From assembly GCA_030686995.1 (NCBI GenBank), contig CM060709.1, positions 125,270,373 to 125,334,372 of the forward strand: a stretch of 64,000 nt of DNA, read 5' to 3'. The first letter of the stretch is position 1. Every line of letters begins with the position of its first letter. This DNA is from Artemisia argyi. Lineage: Eukaryota; Streptophyta; Magnoliopsida; Asterales; Asteraceae. Below, in pieces: positions 11,820 to 25,250 of this stretch. The translations under genes were made by a program, and so were the position numbers. The notes under the pieces are model-generated. The model saw only the letters and a program-made list of their open reading frames with translations, had not been told where the DNA came from and did not search any database.

Positions 11820-14809
11820 TGTCATAATTCGTAATTTCAAGTCCTTGTGCAGATGTCGAAATTTCATTTTTCATCTTGGAAGTTACTATTCATCGATCAC
11901 TATTCATCATTTACTATTCATCATTTTTGAGGTCAATTTGATATTCCGAGAAACATTCAAAAATTTCACTATTCACATAACATTATTCATTTCTGAGAGA
12001 AAACCACTATTCATGTGCATTACTCATTTCATCGTAAATTTAGTTTACGGGTATTCAAAATTCGCGTAACCGTATTGGTTCAGGAGCGAATTCATGCATT
12101 ATCATTGGGACATTTTATAGAACTAGAAATAGTCTGCATATCATCATTATGACACTTGCATACTATTCCACTCGTAGGATATTTAAATTAATACTTTTGG
12201 TATAATTAACTTTTACGTTTAATTATTTCTAAATAAACGTTAACACGCGATCAATAATGTGACTAACACGTCCGACACTCCCGACTATTATCCCAATATA
12301 TTTTTATATTCATTTTAATAATATAAAAATTATAATATTAATTTACCCGGTGTTTTGAAAATTTATTTAATTATTGTCGTAAGTTACTAAAATTTCGACG
12401 GTTTTCGTAGAAATTAAATAATAATTATCTAAACACTCAATATTTATACCCAACATATTTTTACAATTTTTATGACTTTATTATGTCCAGGTTAACTCCA
12501 ATAAAATTTATTTTTAATTAACTCGGTACCCGGTATTCCCAAAAACTATTAATATATACATACTAATACCAATAATACACCAACTATCTTACATAAATCA
12601 CACTTTTCTTCTTTTTTTTTTCATGAAATGCAGCCCCCCTCCTTACCCTTTTCTTACACCTTTGAATTTTGCTACTAACTCTTAAATGTTTGTCATAGTT
12701 GTCTATTATATAAAATATATAACCCAAAATATCACCTTTTCATCTCATTTCACCAAATCAAAAAGCAAGTAAACATTTTCTTTCTCTCTTCCTTGTGGTG
12801 CTCGACCTCAACAAGAAAATAAGAAGGAATCATTTATTTTTCAAGAACAAGTAATCATCTAGTGTATTTTTGTACTCCTTTTAGGGTTTTGTAATACAAA
12901 CTCAAGGTTTACATAGGTTTTCATCATCAAAATCTCATTAATCTTTCATGTAAGTGTATGAAACTCATCTTTCTAATTTTACCAAGTTTTTATAAGATTC
13001 ATATGATATATATACTAGATCTACATGCATATGCTATTTATACCACTCCATTTTAAACATATCTAACTTTTGAGCCATAGAAATTGATTATAGTTAGATC
13101 CTTGTTAGATCCACTTGATTTATGATGTTTAGGAACCCATGACACCCTAAGAAGGTGTATGGTAGGATTAGACTAGTTTTGTGGTGATTGAAAGTGGTTT
13201 AGTTGAAGTTGAAACTAGATTGGAACCTTAGAAATGATTTTTGAAACAATATATATACCTACTGTTACTATTTTAAAAACGTGGGAAACTCAGTAGGTGA
13301 TGGGTAATTTTTGATCAAAGATTTAGTAAATAATTTCAAAAACGAAGCCGTGGGAGAAAGAACGGATTAAAACGAGCTTATAACGAAGAAGTTACGATTT
13401 TTGCAAGTTAATTGACGAAAACTATTTTTCTGAAAAACTGCATGCTGTTTGACAATTTTCAACGGACAAATAGAGGGTTAGACGTAATCTAGTGGAGCCG
13501 AGCTATCGAAAATATATTAGTACATATTAAGACGAATCCGTGGATATAAAGAACGAGGAAAATGAACTTAAAACGACCAAGTTATACACATTTTAAAATC
13601 GTCAAAACTATATATATATTTAGTCACTACTAGAAATAATATAACTACGTACTAAATGATATATTTTCTAGATTTCTTATTCAAGGATTTTATTTTTAAC
13701 TAACGAAGTACGTACGATCCAAGGTTTAGTTATGTGACTACTAGACGTTATCTTAAGGTTTTCAAAACGAGGTATATAACACTAACTTTTTATATACGAT
13801 ATATTACGATAAGTTTCTATATTTCTAATTGGACTTATTTTTCCTAAGTATGGAAATTACCTACTTTGACGATAACAAGTATTTTCAAGTTACGAGTGGT
13901 ATAGGTATCATGTGCATGAATATTCATTACCTCATTTCATGATCTAAAGTAGATCATATTCATTCATTTAGGTTGCGGCTAGTGTTCGCGCCTTGTTGTC
14001 CCGATTATTTCATCACATTGTACTATCACTTCAGGTGAGTTTTCATAGCCCCGTTTTCAATTACTTATTTAATTTCAAATCCCACGGGGGAGAATACATT
14101 GCATCAATTACTTTTGTACATGCCCAAGTATTCAATTCCATACATTGCTTAAGTTGCCTTACTACCAAGTTAAGTCCCCTTTATTATCATGGACCGTTAA
14201 TTATATTGCCAAGCGAGAGTGAGTGGATAGATATATCGAGGGTGACGCCTCCATTCGTGTTTGGGTTGCTCCAACGGGTACGAATGCATTTCATGTCTAA
14301 TCTATTTGAGTGTCTGGTAAACACTCCTTTGGGGCCAATACAATATTATGTCTAGCTTCGGGGTCATGAGCTTAAGAGACAATGTAGCATTTTTGACATT
14401 TTGTCGGTTTACTTTATACTTGTGGCTAATGTACATACGATTTAACTTACAAACCTATGGAATTTACCAACATTCGTGTTGACGTTTTAGCAATGTATTT
14501 TCAGGTTATTAAGGTAGCTCCTGCTTGCATGCATTTGGACCTTCATGGAGTCGCGGAGTCGACGCGTCTCACCTATATATATTTCCCGCACTTATGAAAC
14601 GTTTGATCTGGATTGAACTTGTTTTTCATAAACTTGCAACACCTTTTTGGGACCTATGTTTTGTAAACTCTGAATGTTTTAATGATCAAACGATGTATTT
14701 TTCCAAACGACACTTTAGGTCGTTCAATGTAACTGTAATTGTGGTGCTATGACAGTCACCCCCAGGTATTCCATTTCCGCTGCCATTCAGGTATTTTGGG
14801 GGTGTGACA
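11820..14809 (+). repeat. R3 5' LTR (2990 bp)
   Basis: Starts TGTCATAATTCG and ends GGGGGTGTGACA. A TATA-type sequence, TATTATATAAAATATA, lies near 12704. A leader of about 230 bases ends in TTTCATGTAAGTGTATG, a plausible splice donor. It has no palindrome cluster of the kind seen in R2, R4 and R6. Confidence 0.95.
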
Positions 14810-14812
14810 GAT

Positions 14813-14824
14813 TGGCATCAGAGC
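14813..14824 (+). other. R3 primer-binding site (initiator tRNA-Met, one mismatch)
   Basis: TGGCATCAGAGC follows the LTR end by three bases. It differs from the R1 site by one T-to-C change. Confidence 0.85.
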
Positions 14825-15005
14825 TAAGGTTATAGCGAACTAGGATGTATCATGGACCCTAGACTATAACCACATCATCATAGCATCTCATCATTTCATC
14901 ATAGGTGCATATTCATTATACATGTTGTTTCATGCACACTTTGTGCGAGTTATTTATACCCATACTCATATATATATGATTATGTTGACCTGGTTCACAA
15001 GTGAC

Positions 15006-15182
15006 ATGTCTTCAGATACCCACCCTGTGATCCTTTCGTCGGATTTCGACATTGAAGATGCCTTGTCATCTTCCACTACCATTGTACTCCCAGATACACT
15101 TACGCCACCATTAGCACCATTGAATTGTTATAGGAACAAGGTTTTCCTAACATGCAGCCTATACATAGAATGTCTTTGGTAG
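15006..15182 (+). pseudogene. R3 possible start of gag
   Basis: A short frame starting MSSDTHPVILSSDFDIEDAL, followed by a Ser/Thr/Pro-rich stretch, resembles the acidic, serine-rich starts of gag in related plant Ty3/gypsy elements. It lies about 180 bp after the primer site, where gag should begin. It ends after about 58 codons with nothing recognisable downstream. The call rests on position and composition only. Confidence 0.4.
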
Positions 15183-16670
15183 GATATTCAGACTTAATCT
15201 TAATGGACCTATTAGGATGATTATTGCAAGGAAGATGGTATGTTTTCTTTCCTTCACTAGTAGGGCGCTTACTACTCAGGTACTACTACCACCATCAACT
15301 ACTTATTTCACTATTGGTCATCCTATAGTGCGTACTTCAGTTTTATCTCTTAGATGTCGCGAGATAGCGTGAAAGAGGGTAGTATTCCATTCACTATTAT
15401 CACCATCGTCTCCTAACTCACCACTAGGATCTCATCGTCAGCAACTTTGTTTTCATCATCTAAAGCACCACCAACACCATCACATCTCAAAGACCCTACA
15501 CCCATATATGACAGGCCGCTTAAGAAGCAACCACTATTTGACATACCATTACCATTTACCACACGTTACACCACCTTATAGGTTTGGGGTTGGTGAGAGT
15601 TTGAGAGCCTCTACTGCTTGACAGCCTACTACTCTTCATCGTTAGACGATGATCTCTAATTATTTGAGATTACCCACGAGTGTTTGGACGATACACTCTG
15701 AATAATACCACAAGCCTCACAAACACAATAAGAATTGCAACAAATCGCCCAAGGGTGGCATCTATCACAAGGACTCTATATTATCTTAGATATGATTGAC
15801 TCATACCTCCATAACACAATAAACCAACAAGATGCTTTGAACGGTATTATACCATTATAATGGAACTCATCACAACTCTCCCTTCATTATCAAGTTTGAT
15901 TACACCACATTCTAAGTCGATGATTGCATCATTAGTCACTCTAGCAACACTCTACCGACCAAGGTGGTCATATTAGTAGATTTAACATGTAATTACAACT
16001 TTGGGAGGATGCAAGTAAGACAATATGATAAATAAAGACGAAGATGTCTTTACGATTAAATGGTCATGTTGACCAAGATAAGAGTGACTGCCCTAGTTTT
16101 CGTGTTTCAGAGATAATAACAATTCAAGTAAGTCAAAGTCAAATTAAATTTTTGTACAAACAAAAAGATTTCTTGCAAACCTTACGAAGTACGACAAATT
16201 ATTGATTTTCAATGGTTGGATTTAAAACTCATTTTGTTTAAGCAACAATCTTCTTGAACTCCCTTTTTCCAAAGACATATATATATGAGATATTGTTTTC
16301 ATCAAAATACAAAATATTTCATAGTCACATCTTTTACATAACTATATTCATTACAAACTTCAAATAAAGTCACTCCAAAATACGTTTAAGACCAAATTTC
16401 ACAATGTTTCACTCAAATAAATGTGGTTAATTTTAGAAACCATATCTCTAAGAAGAAACACGCATAACTCATGAACGAATCTCGAAAGCAACCACTATAC
16501 CTACTTACTATTTGACCATAGATGCGAAAGAAACCCCTCTACCAGAGATTGCCAATATTGATACACCATACCTTAACACCACTATTTGAAATTACAACTT
16601 TTTCGCTCATTCCATATTATAAGACCCTCACGCTAGTATAAGTTCGTTGAATTAAAAGATCAAGGTACAA
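15183..16670. other. R3 interior without readable genes
   Basis: Where the rest of gag, protease and early RT should lie, all frames are short. Much of 15280-15760 is rich in CAC/CCA triplets. I see no motif I can name. Confidence 0.55.
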
Positions 16671-17183
16671 TTGCTCAACAAAATTTATATTCTTTTCGGA
16701 GATCGATATAGCTTAGTCACAATGGGACAAGACCTCATTTTCATGAAAGGATATCGAGAAGTTTCACCTGACCATAAGACATTTAGCTTGCATTTATGGC
16801 AAATCAAAACATCATTCGATGTGGTACTACTTGACTCAGATCACCCGTACAACAATTTCCATTCTTTATACATTTTAGTCATGCCTAGAGGGATAACGCA
16901 TTTGAACCTGCTAACTTTACCTAGTATAAATTCTCGAATACTTCAAATCATTGGCACCAAATTTCTGCCCTATATCTTTTCACACATAGACTATCCCCTT
17001 CAGTTGATTGTAGATGCCTTAAAGACACGTTCATCTTTCACGCTCTTAATATCACTACCATATTCTCGACCACTTCATAATCATAAACCACTGCCCTGTT
17101 ATGAACTAAGATGTTTATATTCTTTATATAAGTGGATTAGTAGACTATTACCATTCCATAATATTCACCCATGTATCCAATAA
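16671..17183 (+). pseudogene. R3 possible RT remnant
   Basis: A 170-codon open frame with a segment around 16870-16900 reading ILVMPRGITH, which resembles the LVMPFGLTNAP block of Ty3/gypsy RT, and a start region that could derive from the block before it. The YVDD-type active site is not visible. The frame may be open by chance; family assignment rests on one short block and on position. Confidence 0.35.
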
Positions 17184-19024
17184 ACCACTTAACGAATTTT
17201 ACTACAAGCTATTTTACTACCATATGGAGAAATTGTTTTACAAAATTTCTAAAGCATGCTATTTTGTTACTACTCTATAAATTGATTTTCTGTCACTACA
17301 CCAAGTATTTAATATTATTATGCGAAATAATTTTCATGTTACCTTGAAAGGAAATATCAGGAAACCATTTTTAATAACAATGCGTTGAACACCATCTAAA
17401 ACTTTTGAGAAAAGTAATACTAATTTGACTAAATCAAGCATCGCATCATTAGTCCTCAATTATACATAGCCTGATCACCTATGTATAATTTAGGAAGGAT
17501 TATGCCATGAAGTAAATAATTTTTTTTAAGTATTGCTAATAACAATCTTCATGTAAAAGCGTTTTAAACAAGTAAACTCTGTTATAAATGTCTCTTTCTG
17601 ACAAACTTTCCCTTGGATACTTACCCCACCTGTTACTCACTTAGCCATTAAGTTGGACTTTCCATTGACTTCTTTAGGAGAGACTTTCCCTATCAAGTAC
17701 TAGGAGGATTACTCGATACAAGAAAAACAATAAAAGGGTTACGGAACTACTAACCTAGACTAGAAGTATACACCAAGACAATTTATAACTCAACAACAAT
17801 TCTAAGATGCCACTAGACCATCCGAACCACCATCTCTGACCTAGTTGTCCAATTCTATCATTCAAAGGTACTAGCAAGACTGAGCTACAGGATCGAACAC
17901 ATTGTGAAGGTACGCTAAACAACACTATAGAAATAAACCAAGCACCTAATTGAGACGGTAAAGCAATTCATTTAAGCATGGCCTCATCTAAACGCAAACT
18001 TCCCTGCAGTGAGTTTACGCCAAGAATGATTGATTTGAATTATGGATATCGATATAGATTTCCCTAAAGCGTTGTGTCCTCAAGAAATTCTAGATAACCT
18101 CACCTACACATCAAGAGAGGCATCAGGCCCAAGCATATCTCCCCAGCTTTATGTGGAAATAAAATAGACATTCATCGACATAGTATCAATGGACACCCTC
18201 ATTTTGCCAACATGATGACAATTTCAATGATAAACCATTTCAGGACTTAAGTTGGTTGAATACCTAGGCTTGTAGTTTTGCCAGATAATCGCCAATAGGC
18301 ATCTTCCAATATCAGGAACCGAATGTTAGACATCTATGCATTTATGCGAACATTTCCTATCCTACTATTTTATCCTTGTTAGTATTTTTACTTTTAAATG
18401 AAGTTGATTTCAAAAATTGTGTTTATACAAATCACATACATCGTAGAAAATAATTTTTGAATTGCCTATTTCAAACAAATACGACCCTTTTTAGTCAATA
18501 TTTAGCCAAACTATTGTACCATGGGAAATATAGAAACATCAAACTTTAATAAACAGTCCTACTCACAACATGTTTGAAAACCGCGTCACATTTCCTAACT
18601 ATTGAATTTTGAAGCATCAAGAAGGATATTATTTAGTAAACCATTTGCTCCATTTTCTAAATTCGTTTATTCAGAAAAAGATTTCGACCAAAAACTCAAA
18701 ATCGCGAGATAAATTTTGAAAACCAATCACCATGCTACATCGCTTATGCATTTAGGGCTTTGTGATTTGACAATAAGGAATATTGGATTATGTGATAAAG
18801 GAAATTAGGAGGGACACCATAGATCGATTACAAACGTCAGTAATGGAGACCAAGCACAATAGGCAAAGAAAGACACATGTTGTAGCATCCAATAGACCAA
18901 AACAAAGGGAATCAAAGTGTCACCCATATTCTATCTTCTTCGTATAACGCCCTTTTCGAAAAGTATAACGTTGTAGAATTAGTCACTAGATTTATTTTAA
19001 CCGTTTCAATTATTCCTGATCAAG
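17184..19024. other. R3 interior, decayed pol region
   Basis: Position corresponds to RNase H and the first part of integrase. I find no motif long enough to name and no open frame of use. Confidence 0.55.
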
Positions 19025-20260
19025 GTGATCGAATCACCTCAGACTATTAGCAATCATTTTAAGATTTCCTTCGGAACCCCATTTAGATGTAAACACCGCC
19101 TATCATCCTCAGACCAATGGTCAGATCGAGAGGACAATTCAAACATAGGAAATATATGCTCAGAGAGTGAGCGACTGACTCTAGAAATGGTTGGACTAAC
19201 CACTTATCATAAATCAGATTCGTTTGCAACGTTAGTTATCGCACGAGCGAAGAGACTACACCATTTGGGGCACTTTATGGTCGAAGTACCAATTACCCAT
19301 TTACATACCGAAATCGGAAAGTTAAATTCACTGGTCTAGAACTAAACTATGGAACAACAAAGGAAATTTCACAAGTCAAGAACCAGTTACAAGCAACGAG
19401 AAAATAGTAGAAGTTAGGTTGGTGCATGACGCACATCATGCGGATTGGGTATCCCTGAACAGCAAACCAACTAGATTCAAGTAGGAGAACGAACTAAGTT
19501 GAAAGCTTTGCCTTGGAGAGGCATGATGCAATTTTGGTAACACGAGAGATTGAACCTCTAGTATATTGGACCATTTAAGATTCATTTTAGAATCGACCAG
19601 CTGGCATATAAAATTTGAGTTCTGGCAGAGTTTAGCAACATATATTACCCATATTACATTGTAAACCTCAAGAAGCACTGATCATCTATTGACGGACCGA
19701 ACGCGGAAAAAGCCAAACTCACTATTCCTGTAAGTACTCATGAAATAACAAGGAATTTCCTGCAAATCAAGAATCAATTACAAGTCGATAAGTTGTAAAC
19801 CCTTAGAATATCCAGTTGGTGGTAGGGTCACGTTAAAAGTTCTGCCTAGTAAAGGCATGATACCATTCAGAAAAATTCGGGAAGTTAAATTCGATGTACA
19901 CTGGACCATTAATATTTCAGACAAAGTAGGCCAGTAACCCTCAGACTTAAGCCTTGTTGGAAAGTAGCAAGATTACACAAACATGTTTCATAATTTCAAA
20001 TCCCGAGAAACAACTTTCAGATTAGTGACTCATGATTCCATTGGAAGGAATCGAACCCAATGACAAACCTAAATCTGGTGGGAGAACCAGTAGAAATCAT
20101 GGACCGTAAGGTCGAACGGTTGAAGCAAAGTCGAATTCCTATCGTGAAAGTTCGCTAGAATTCTCGAAGAGGACCCGAATTTACTTGGGAACGGTAAGAC
20201 CAAATGCAACTCAAGTATCCACGTCTTTTTACCGAATATACATCAGAGACCAACCAAAAC
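19025..20260 (+). pseudogene. R3 integrase remnant with a partly duplicated C-terminal part
   Basis: Around 19090-19155 one frame reads LDVNTAYHPQTNGQIERTIQ, the end of the Ty3/gypsy integrase core with its catalytic glutamate. At 19490-19680 a GPY/F-type domain shows ALPWRGMMQF, YIGPFKI and NIYYPYYIVNLKKH. A second run at 19780-19920 again shows KPLEYPVGGRVTLKVLPSKG. The tail at 20060-20250 reads VGEPVEIMDRKVERLKQSRI and RRGPEFTWER. Stops and frameshifts are frequent. Nothing here could give an active enzyme. Confidence 0.8.
19352..20010 (+). repeat. Imperfect tandem duplication in R3 integrase tail
   Basis: The block starting near 19352 (AACAACAAAGGAAATTTC, then CAAGAACCAGTTACAAG) recurs from about 19742 (AATAACAAGGAATTTCCTG, then CAAGAATCAATTACAAG). 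Period is near 390 bp. Both copies encode the same part of the integrase C-terminal domain. Confidence 0.55.
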
Positions 20261-20286
20261 TGAACTTCGGGACGAAGTTCCTTTTA

Positions 20287-20297
20287 GAGGGGAAGAC
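20287..20297 (+). other. R3 polypurine tract
   Basis: GAGGGGAAGAC immediately before the 3' LTR. Confidence 0.75.
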
Positions 20298-23297
20298 TTT
20301 CACAATTCGTAATTTCAAGTCCTTGTGCAGATGTCGAAATTTCATTTTTCATCTTGGAAGTTACTATTCATCGATCACTATTCATCATTTTACTATTCAT
20401 CATTTTTGAGGTCAATTTGATATTTCGAGAAACATTCAAAAATTTCACTATTCACATGACACTATTCATTTCCGAGAGAAAACCACTATTCATGTGCATT
20501 ACTCATTTCATCGTAAATTTAGTTTACGGGTATTCAAAATTCGCGTAACCGTATTGGTTCAGGAGCGAATTCATGCATTATCATTGGGACATTTCATACG
20601 AACTAGAAATAGTCTGCATATCATCATTATGACACTTGCATACTATTCCACTCGTAGGATATTTAAATTAATAATTTTGGTATAATTAACTTTTACGTTT
20701 AATTATTTCTAAATAAACGTTAACACGCGATCAATAATGTGACTAACACGTCCGACACTCCCGACTATGATCCCAATATATTTTTATATTCATTTTAATA
20801 ATATAAAAATTATAATATTAATTGACCCGGTGTTTTGGAAATTTATTTAATTATTATCGTAAGTTACTAAAATTTCGACGGTTTTCGTAGAAATTAAATA
20901 ATAATTATCTAAACACTCAATATTTATACCCAACATATTTTTACATTTTTTACGACTTTATTATGTCCCGGTTAACTCCGTTAAAATTTATTTTTAATTA
21001 ACTCGGTACCCGGTATTCACAAAAACTATTAATATATACATACTAATACCAATAATACACCAACTATCTTACACAAATCACACTTTTCTTCTTTTTTTTC
21101 ATGAAATGCAGCCCCCCTCCTTACCCTTTTCTTACACCTTTGAATTTTGCTACTAACTATTAAATGTTTGTCATAGTTGTCTATTATATAAAATATATAA
21201 CCTAAAATATCACCTTTTCATCTCATTTCACCAAATCAAAAATCAAGTAAACATTTTCTTTCTCTCTTCCTTGTGGTGCTCAACCTCAACAAGAAAACAA
21301 GAAGGAACCATTTATTTTTCAAGAACAAGTAATCATCTAGTGTATTTTTGTACTCCTTTTAGGGTTTTGTAATACAAACTCAAGGTTTACATAGGTTTTC
21401 ATCATCAAAATCTCATTAATCTTTCAAGTAAGTGTATGAAACTCATCTTTCTAATTTTACCAAGTTTTAACAAGATTCATATGATATATATACTAGATCT
21501 ACATGCATATGTTATTTATACCACTCCATTTTAAGCATATCTAACTTTTGAGCCATAGAAATTGATTATAGTTAGATCCTTGTTAGATCCACTTGATTTA
21601 TGATGTTTAGGAACCCATGACACCCTAAGAAGGTGTATGGTAGGATTAGACTAGTTTTGTGGGGATTGAAAGTGGTTTAGTTGAAGTTGAAACTAGATTG
21701 GAACCTTAGAAATGATTTTTGAAACAATATATATACCTACTGTCACTATTTTAAAAACGTGGGAAACTCAGTAGGTGATGGGTAATTTTTGATCAAATAT
21801 TTAGTAAATACTTTTAAAAACGAAGCCGTGGGCGAAAGAACGGATTAAAACGAGCTTATAACGAAGAAGTAAGCTAGTGGAGCCGAATAGAGGCGTTAGA
21901 CGAAAACTATTTTTCTGAAAAACTGCATGCTGTTTGACAATTTTCAACGGACAAATAGAGGCGTTAGACGTAAGCTAGTGGAGCCGAGCTATCAAAAATA
22001 TATTAGTACATATTAAGACGAATCTGTGGATATAAAGAACGAGAAAAATGAACTTAAAACGACCAAGTTATACACGTTTTAAAATCGTCAAAACTATATA
22101 TATATATTTAGTCACTACTAGAAATAATATAACTAAGTACTAAATGATATATTTTCTAGATTTCTTATTCAAGGATTTTATTTTTAACTAACGAAGTACG
22201 TACGACCCAAGGTTTATTTATGCGACTACTAGACGTTATCTTAAGGTTTTCAAAACGAGGTATATAACACTAACTTTTTATATACGATATATTATGATAA
22301 GTTTCTATACTTCTAATTGGACTTATTTTTCCTAAGTATGGAAATTACCTACTTTGACGATAACAAGTATTTTCAAGTTACGAGTGGTATAGGTATCATG
22401 TGCATGAATATTCATTACCTCATTTCATGGTCTAAAGTAGATCATATTCATTCATTTAGGTTGCGGCTAGTGTTCGCGCCTTGTTGACCCGATTATTTCA
22501 TCACATTGTACTATCACTTCAGGTGAGTTTTCATAGCCCCGTTTTCAATTACTTATTTGATTTCAAATCCCACGGGGGAGAATACATTGCATCAATTACT
22601 TTTGTACATGCTCAAGTATTCAATTCCATACATTGCTTAAGTTGCCTTACTACCAAGTTAAGTCCCCTTTATTATCATGGACCGTTAATTATATTGCCAA
22701 GCAAGAGTGAGTGGATAGATCTATCGAGGGTGACGCCTCCATTCGTGTTTGGGTTGCTCCAACGGGTACGAATGCATTTCATGTCTAATCTATTTGAGTG
22801 TCTGGTAAACACTCCTTTGGGGCCAATACAATATTATGTCTAGCTTCGGGGTCATGAGTTTAAGAGACAATGTAGCATTTTTGACATTTTGTCGGTTTAC
22901 TTTATACTTGTGGCTAATGTACATACGATTTAACTTACAAACCTATGGAATTCACCAACATTCGTGTTGACGTTTTAGCAATGTATTTTCAGGTTATTAA
23001 GGTAGCTCCTGCTTGCATGCATTTGGACCTTCATGGAGTCGCGGAGTCGACGCGTCTCACATATATATATTTCCTGCACTTATGAAACGTTTGATCTGGA
23101 TTGAACTTGTTTTTCATAAACTTGCAACACCTTTTTGGGACCTATGTTTTGTAAACTCTGAATGTTTTAATGATCAAACGATGTATTTTTCCAAATGACA
23201 CTTTAGGTCGTTCAATGTAACTGTAACTGTGGTGCTATGACAGTCACCCCCAGGTATTCCCTTTCCGCTGCCATTCAGGTATTTTGGGGGTGTGACA
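20298..23297 (+). repeat. R3 3' LTR (3000 bp)
   Basis: Matches 11820-14809 end to end. Its first dinucleotide is TT where the partner has TG. It contains a replaced patch near 21869-21905 that copies sequence found about 90 bp downstream in the same LTR. It ends GGGGGTGTGACA before the TSD. Confidence 0.95.
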
Positions 23298-23302
23298 TCC
23301 TA

Positions 23303-24371
23303 TCCATGAGACGCTCATTAAGGCTAAAGCTTCACTCCTAAATGTTGTAAAAAAATTTAAATTTGGTGCTAAAATTGCCCTAACAAGTATTTCTCTTAGT
23401 TTTATTACACACCTACTATTGAACAAACAAACTCAAGTGCAAATGTATTCTCTAAGGTATAATCATTTACCCTCCCCTTACACTTAGGCTGAACATTGTC
23501 CCCAATGTTCAATAAAAAGGATGTAAAAGTAATGAAGGTAAAAGAATGAAACAAATGCTCCCCTGATTCGTTCGTTGTGGATAAATGGATAACATGGTTA
23601 AATCCTCCTCCAAGAAAATGAACGTTGAAAGCTTCCTTCCAGAAATATAAATCATCTTCTTGTCCAATATAACCTGCTAAACCTGAGAAAATAATCATGG
23701 CAAACCTCGCTTAAAATCGGTGGCAATCTATATATCTAAGGATATAATGCTTGAGGAATGAATGTTTGCATATTTCCTGGAGTTTATAAAACTAAATTAT
23801 TAACAAAAACTTTAAGACTCCGTTAGAAAAATAAAACTCGTAAAATTTTTCAGAATTTTTACACCTGACGCCATCAGGTTATGATCCTGATGCCGTCAAA
23901 GTGCTCTGACAGAAATCTCATATTAAGTTTCCGGAAAATTTCTGGAAAAACTCACGCCTTAATTCCTTGAATTCCTGCAAAACATCATTATGACTCGATA
24001 CAAGCATTTGACTCAAACAAATACTAATATACATGTTCTTTTAATATTGTTGTGGTTCATGTCCTTCCGTTCTTAAAAACAAATTTAGATTTCCCTTACA
24101 CTTATCTTTTGCGAAATACCCTTTTATGAAGTTAAGACAAACAACAACGTAAAGCATTTTCACAATTTATTATGAATCATGATCCACAAACAGTAAAAAT
24201 AAAGCATGCATACTGAAGCACATAAAATCAAATAAACAAACAATCAAACAAAACAAATAAAACTAATAAAACTTGGGTTGCCTCCCAAGAAGCGCTTTTC
24301 TTTATTTACGAGTCTTGTAGCTAGACTCAAGTTCATGGGCTACTACGTGACCTCGTCATTGGTCACTATTC
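23303..24371 (-). other. R2 3' noncoding region, part next to the coding region
   Basis: Matches R6 46446-47520 in reverse. A decayed palindrome pair, TGACGCCATCA then TGATGCCGTCA, lies near 23866-23900, corresponding to the intact pair at 46896-46929 in R6. The stretch at 24265-24330, with GGTTGCCTCCCAAGAAGCGC, is strongly conserved with R6 just after its stop codon. Confidence 0.8.
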
Positions 24372-24728
24372 TTAGGTCATCCACAAAATCTCTATCGGCT
24401 TCACTTTCATAGTGCAGGTATTTTGGGTCTTCAAATTCAAATACATCTTCCCGATATTTGGAACCAAGCTTACTGACATCCTTAAAGAACACACATGATA
24501 AGTCAAAGGTGTTTTTACATCCTCTCTGAACATCTTCATAACATAAATAAGTTGGTACCCTAGCTTATCAAGTCCGTCGCAATCTACTCCTTCTAAATCT
24601 TTCATTTTATACGGCGTTTGGTATGAGATCTTCCTAATTCCATCTGTGAAAGTCATGATTCCATTCTGGTCATCAACCATTAAGTTAGTGATTTCACAAA
24701 AGGACGCCCCAAAAACAACTTGTGATAA
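24372..24728 (-). pseudogene. R2 protease-like ORF, C-terminal segment (cut off by R4)
   Basis: Continues the retropepsin-like frame that stops at the R4 insertion at 34216. If R4 and one TSD copy are ignored, the frame runs through the junction without a shift, so the gene was open here when R4 landed. Visible features are NGIMTFTDGIRKISYQTPYK, corresponding to the end of the R6 protease-like protein, followed by a diverged tail. Unlike R6 the tail is rich in different residues, which suggests a frameshift after the TPYK block. Confidence 0.75.
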
Positions 24729-25129
24729 CCTCGTGTGGAAAACTAGAAGGGGGGTTGAATAGTTTTACGTCCTTTTAAAAGTTTATTATCAAAAATATTT
24801 TGTAGCTTATTAAAAACTTTCGATTCGATTTCAAGTGAATTCAAATGACAACCTATATAAGCAATTCTAATCTAATAATGAAAGTATTGAAATGTAATGA
24901 AGAAAAGATAGAGTTAGAAAGATCAAACCACAACACGCGAATTTATAGTGGTTCGGCTACAAGGACACCTTCTTTGCCCTACTCCACTCCCCGAGTACCA
25001 CACTCGAGAGTTTTCTTCACTATGTCAACAAACTCCTTATGGTGGAGAAACCTTACACACCTTGGCTTACACGAGTTAACGACACTAAGCTAAATGTCGA
25101 GTTCTAATCATAGCTAGAACCAATCTCAC

Positions 25130-25250
25130 GACTTCTTCAAGGCTTCACACCTTCTTCACAACTTCACAACTTCTTCACAACTTCACAACTTCTTCAAGGC
25201 TTCACACCTTCTTCACAACTTCACAACTTCACAACTTCACACCTTCTTCT
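25130..25250 (-). repeat. Minisatellite in R4 LTR
   Basis: Variants of CTTCTTCACAACTTCACAA and CTTCTTCAAGGCTTCACAC are repeated several times. The other R4 LTR has fewer units (33410-33460), and the related solo LTR R7 has a much longer array (57412-57800, opposite strand). Frames through it encode simple repeats. Confidence 0.85.

Larger units (their letters stand above)
11820..23297 (+). mobile_element. R3: Ty3/gypsy element with 3-kb LTRs, inside R2
   Basis: LTRs at 11820-14809 and 20298-23297 are flanked by TCCTA at 11815-11819 and 23298-23302. R2-like sequence resumes on both sides exactly at these points. The primer site is of the initiator tRNA-Met type. The interior of 5.5 kb keeps only patches of integrase and weak traces of gag and RT. 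By eye the LTRs differ by roughly 2%, mostly single-base changes, plus one templated patch. The integrase tail places it near the same Tekay-like group as R1. Confidence 0.95.

Noticed and set aside
13993..14355. 120-codon frame in R3 LTRs, present in both copies (also 22481-22843)
   Set aside because: LTR copies are the same by origin, so being present twice is no evidence of selection. No family resemblance and it is in the LTR.
25130..25250. CRISPR-like short repeat array
   Set aside because: Units are directly adjoining and irregular with no unique spacers; a minisatellite in a plant LTR.
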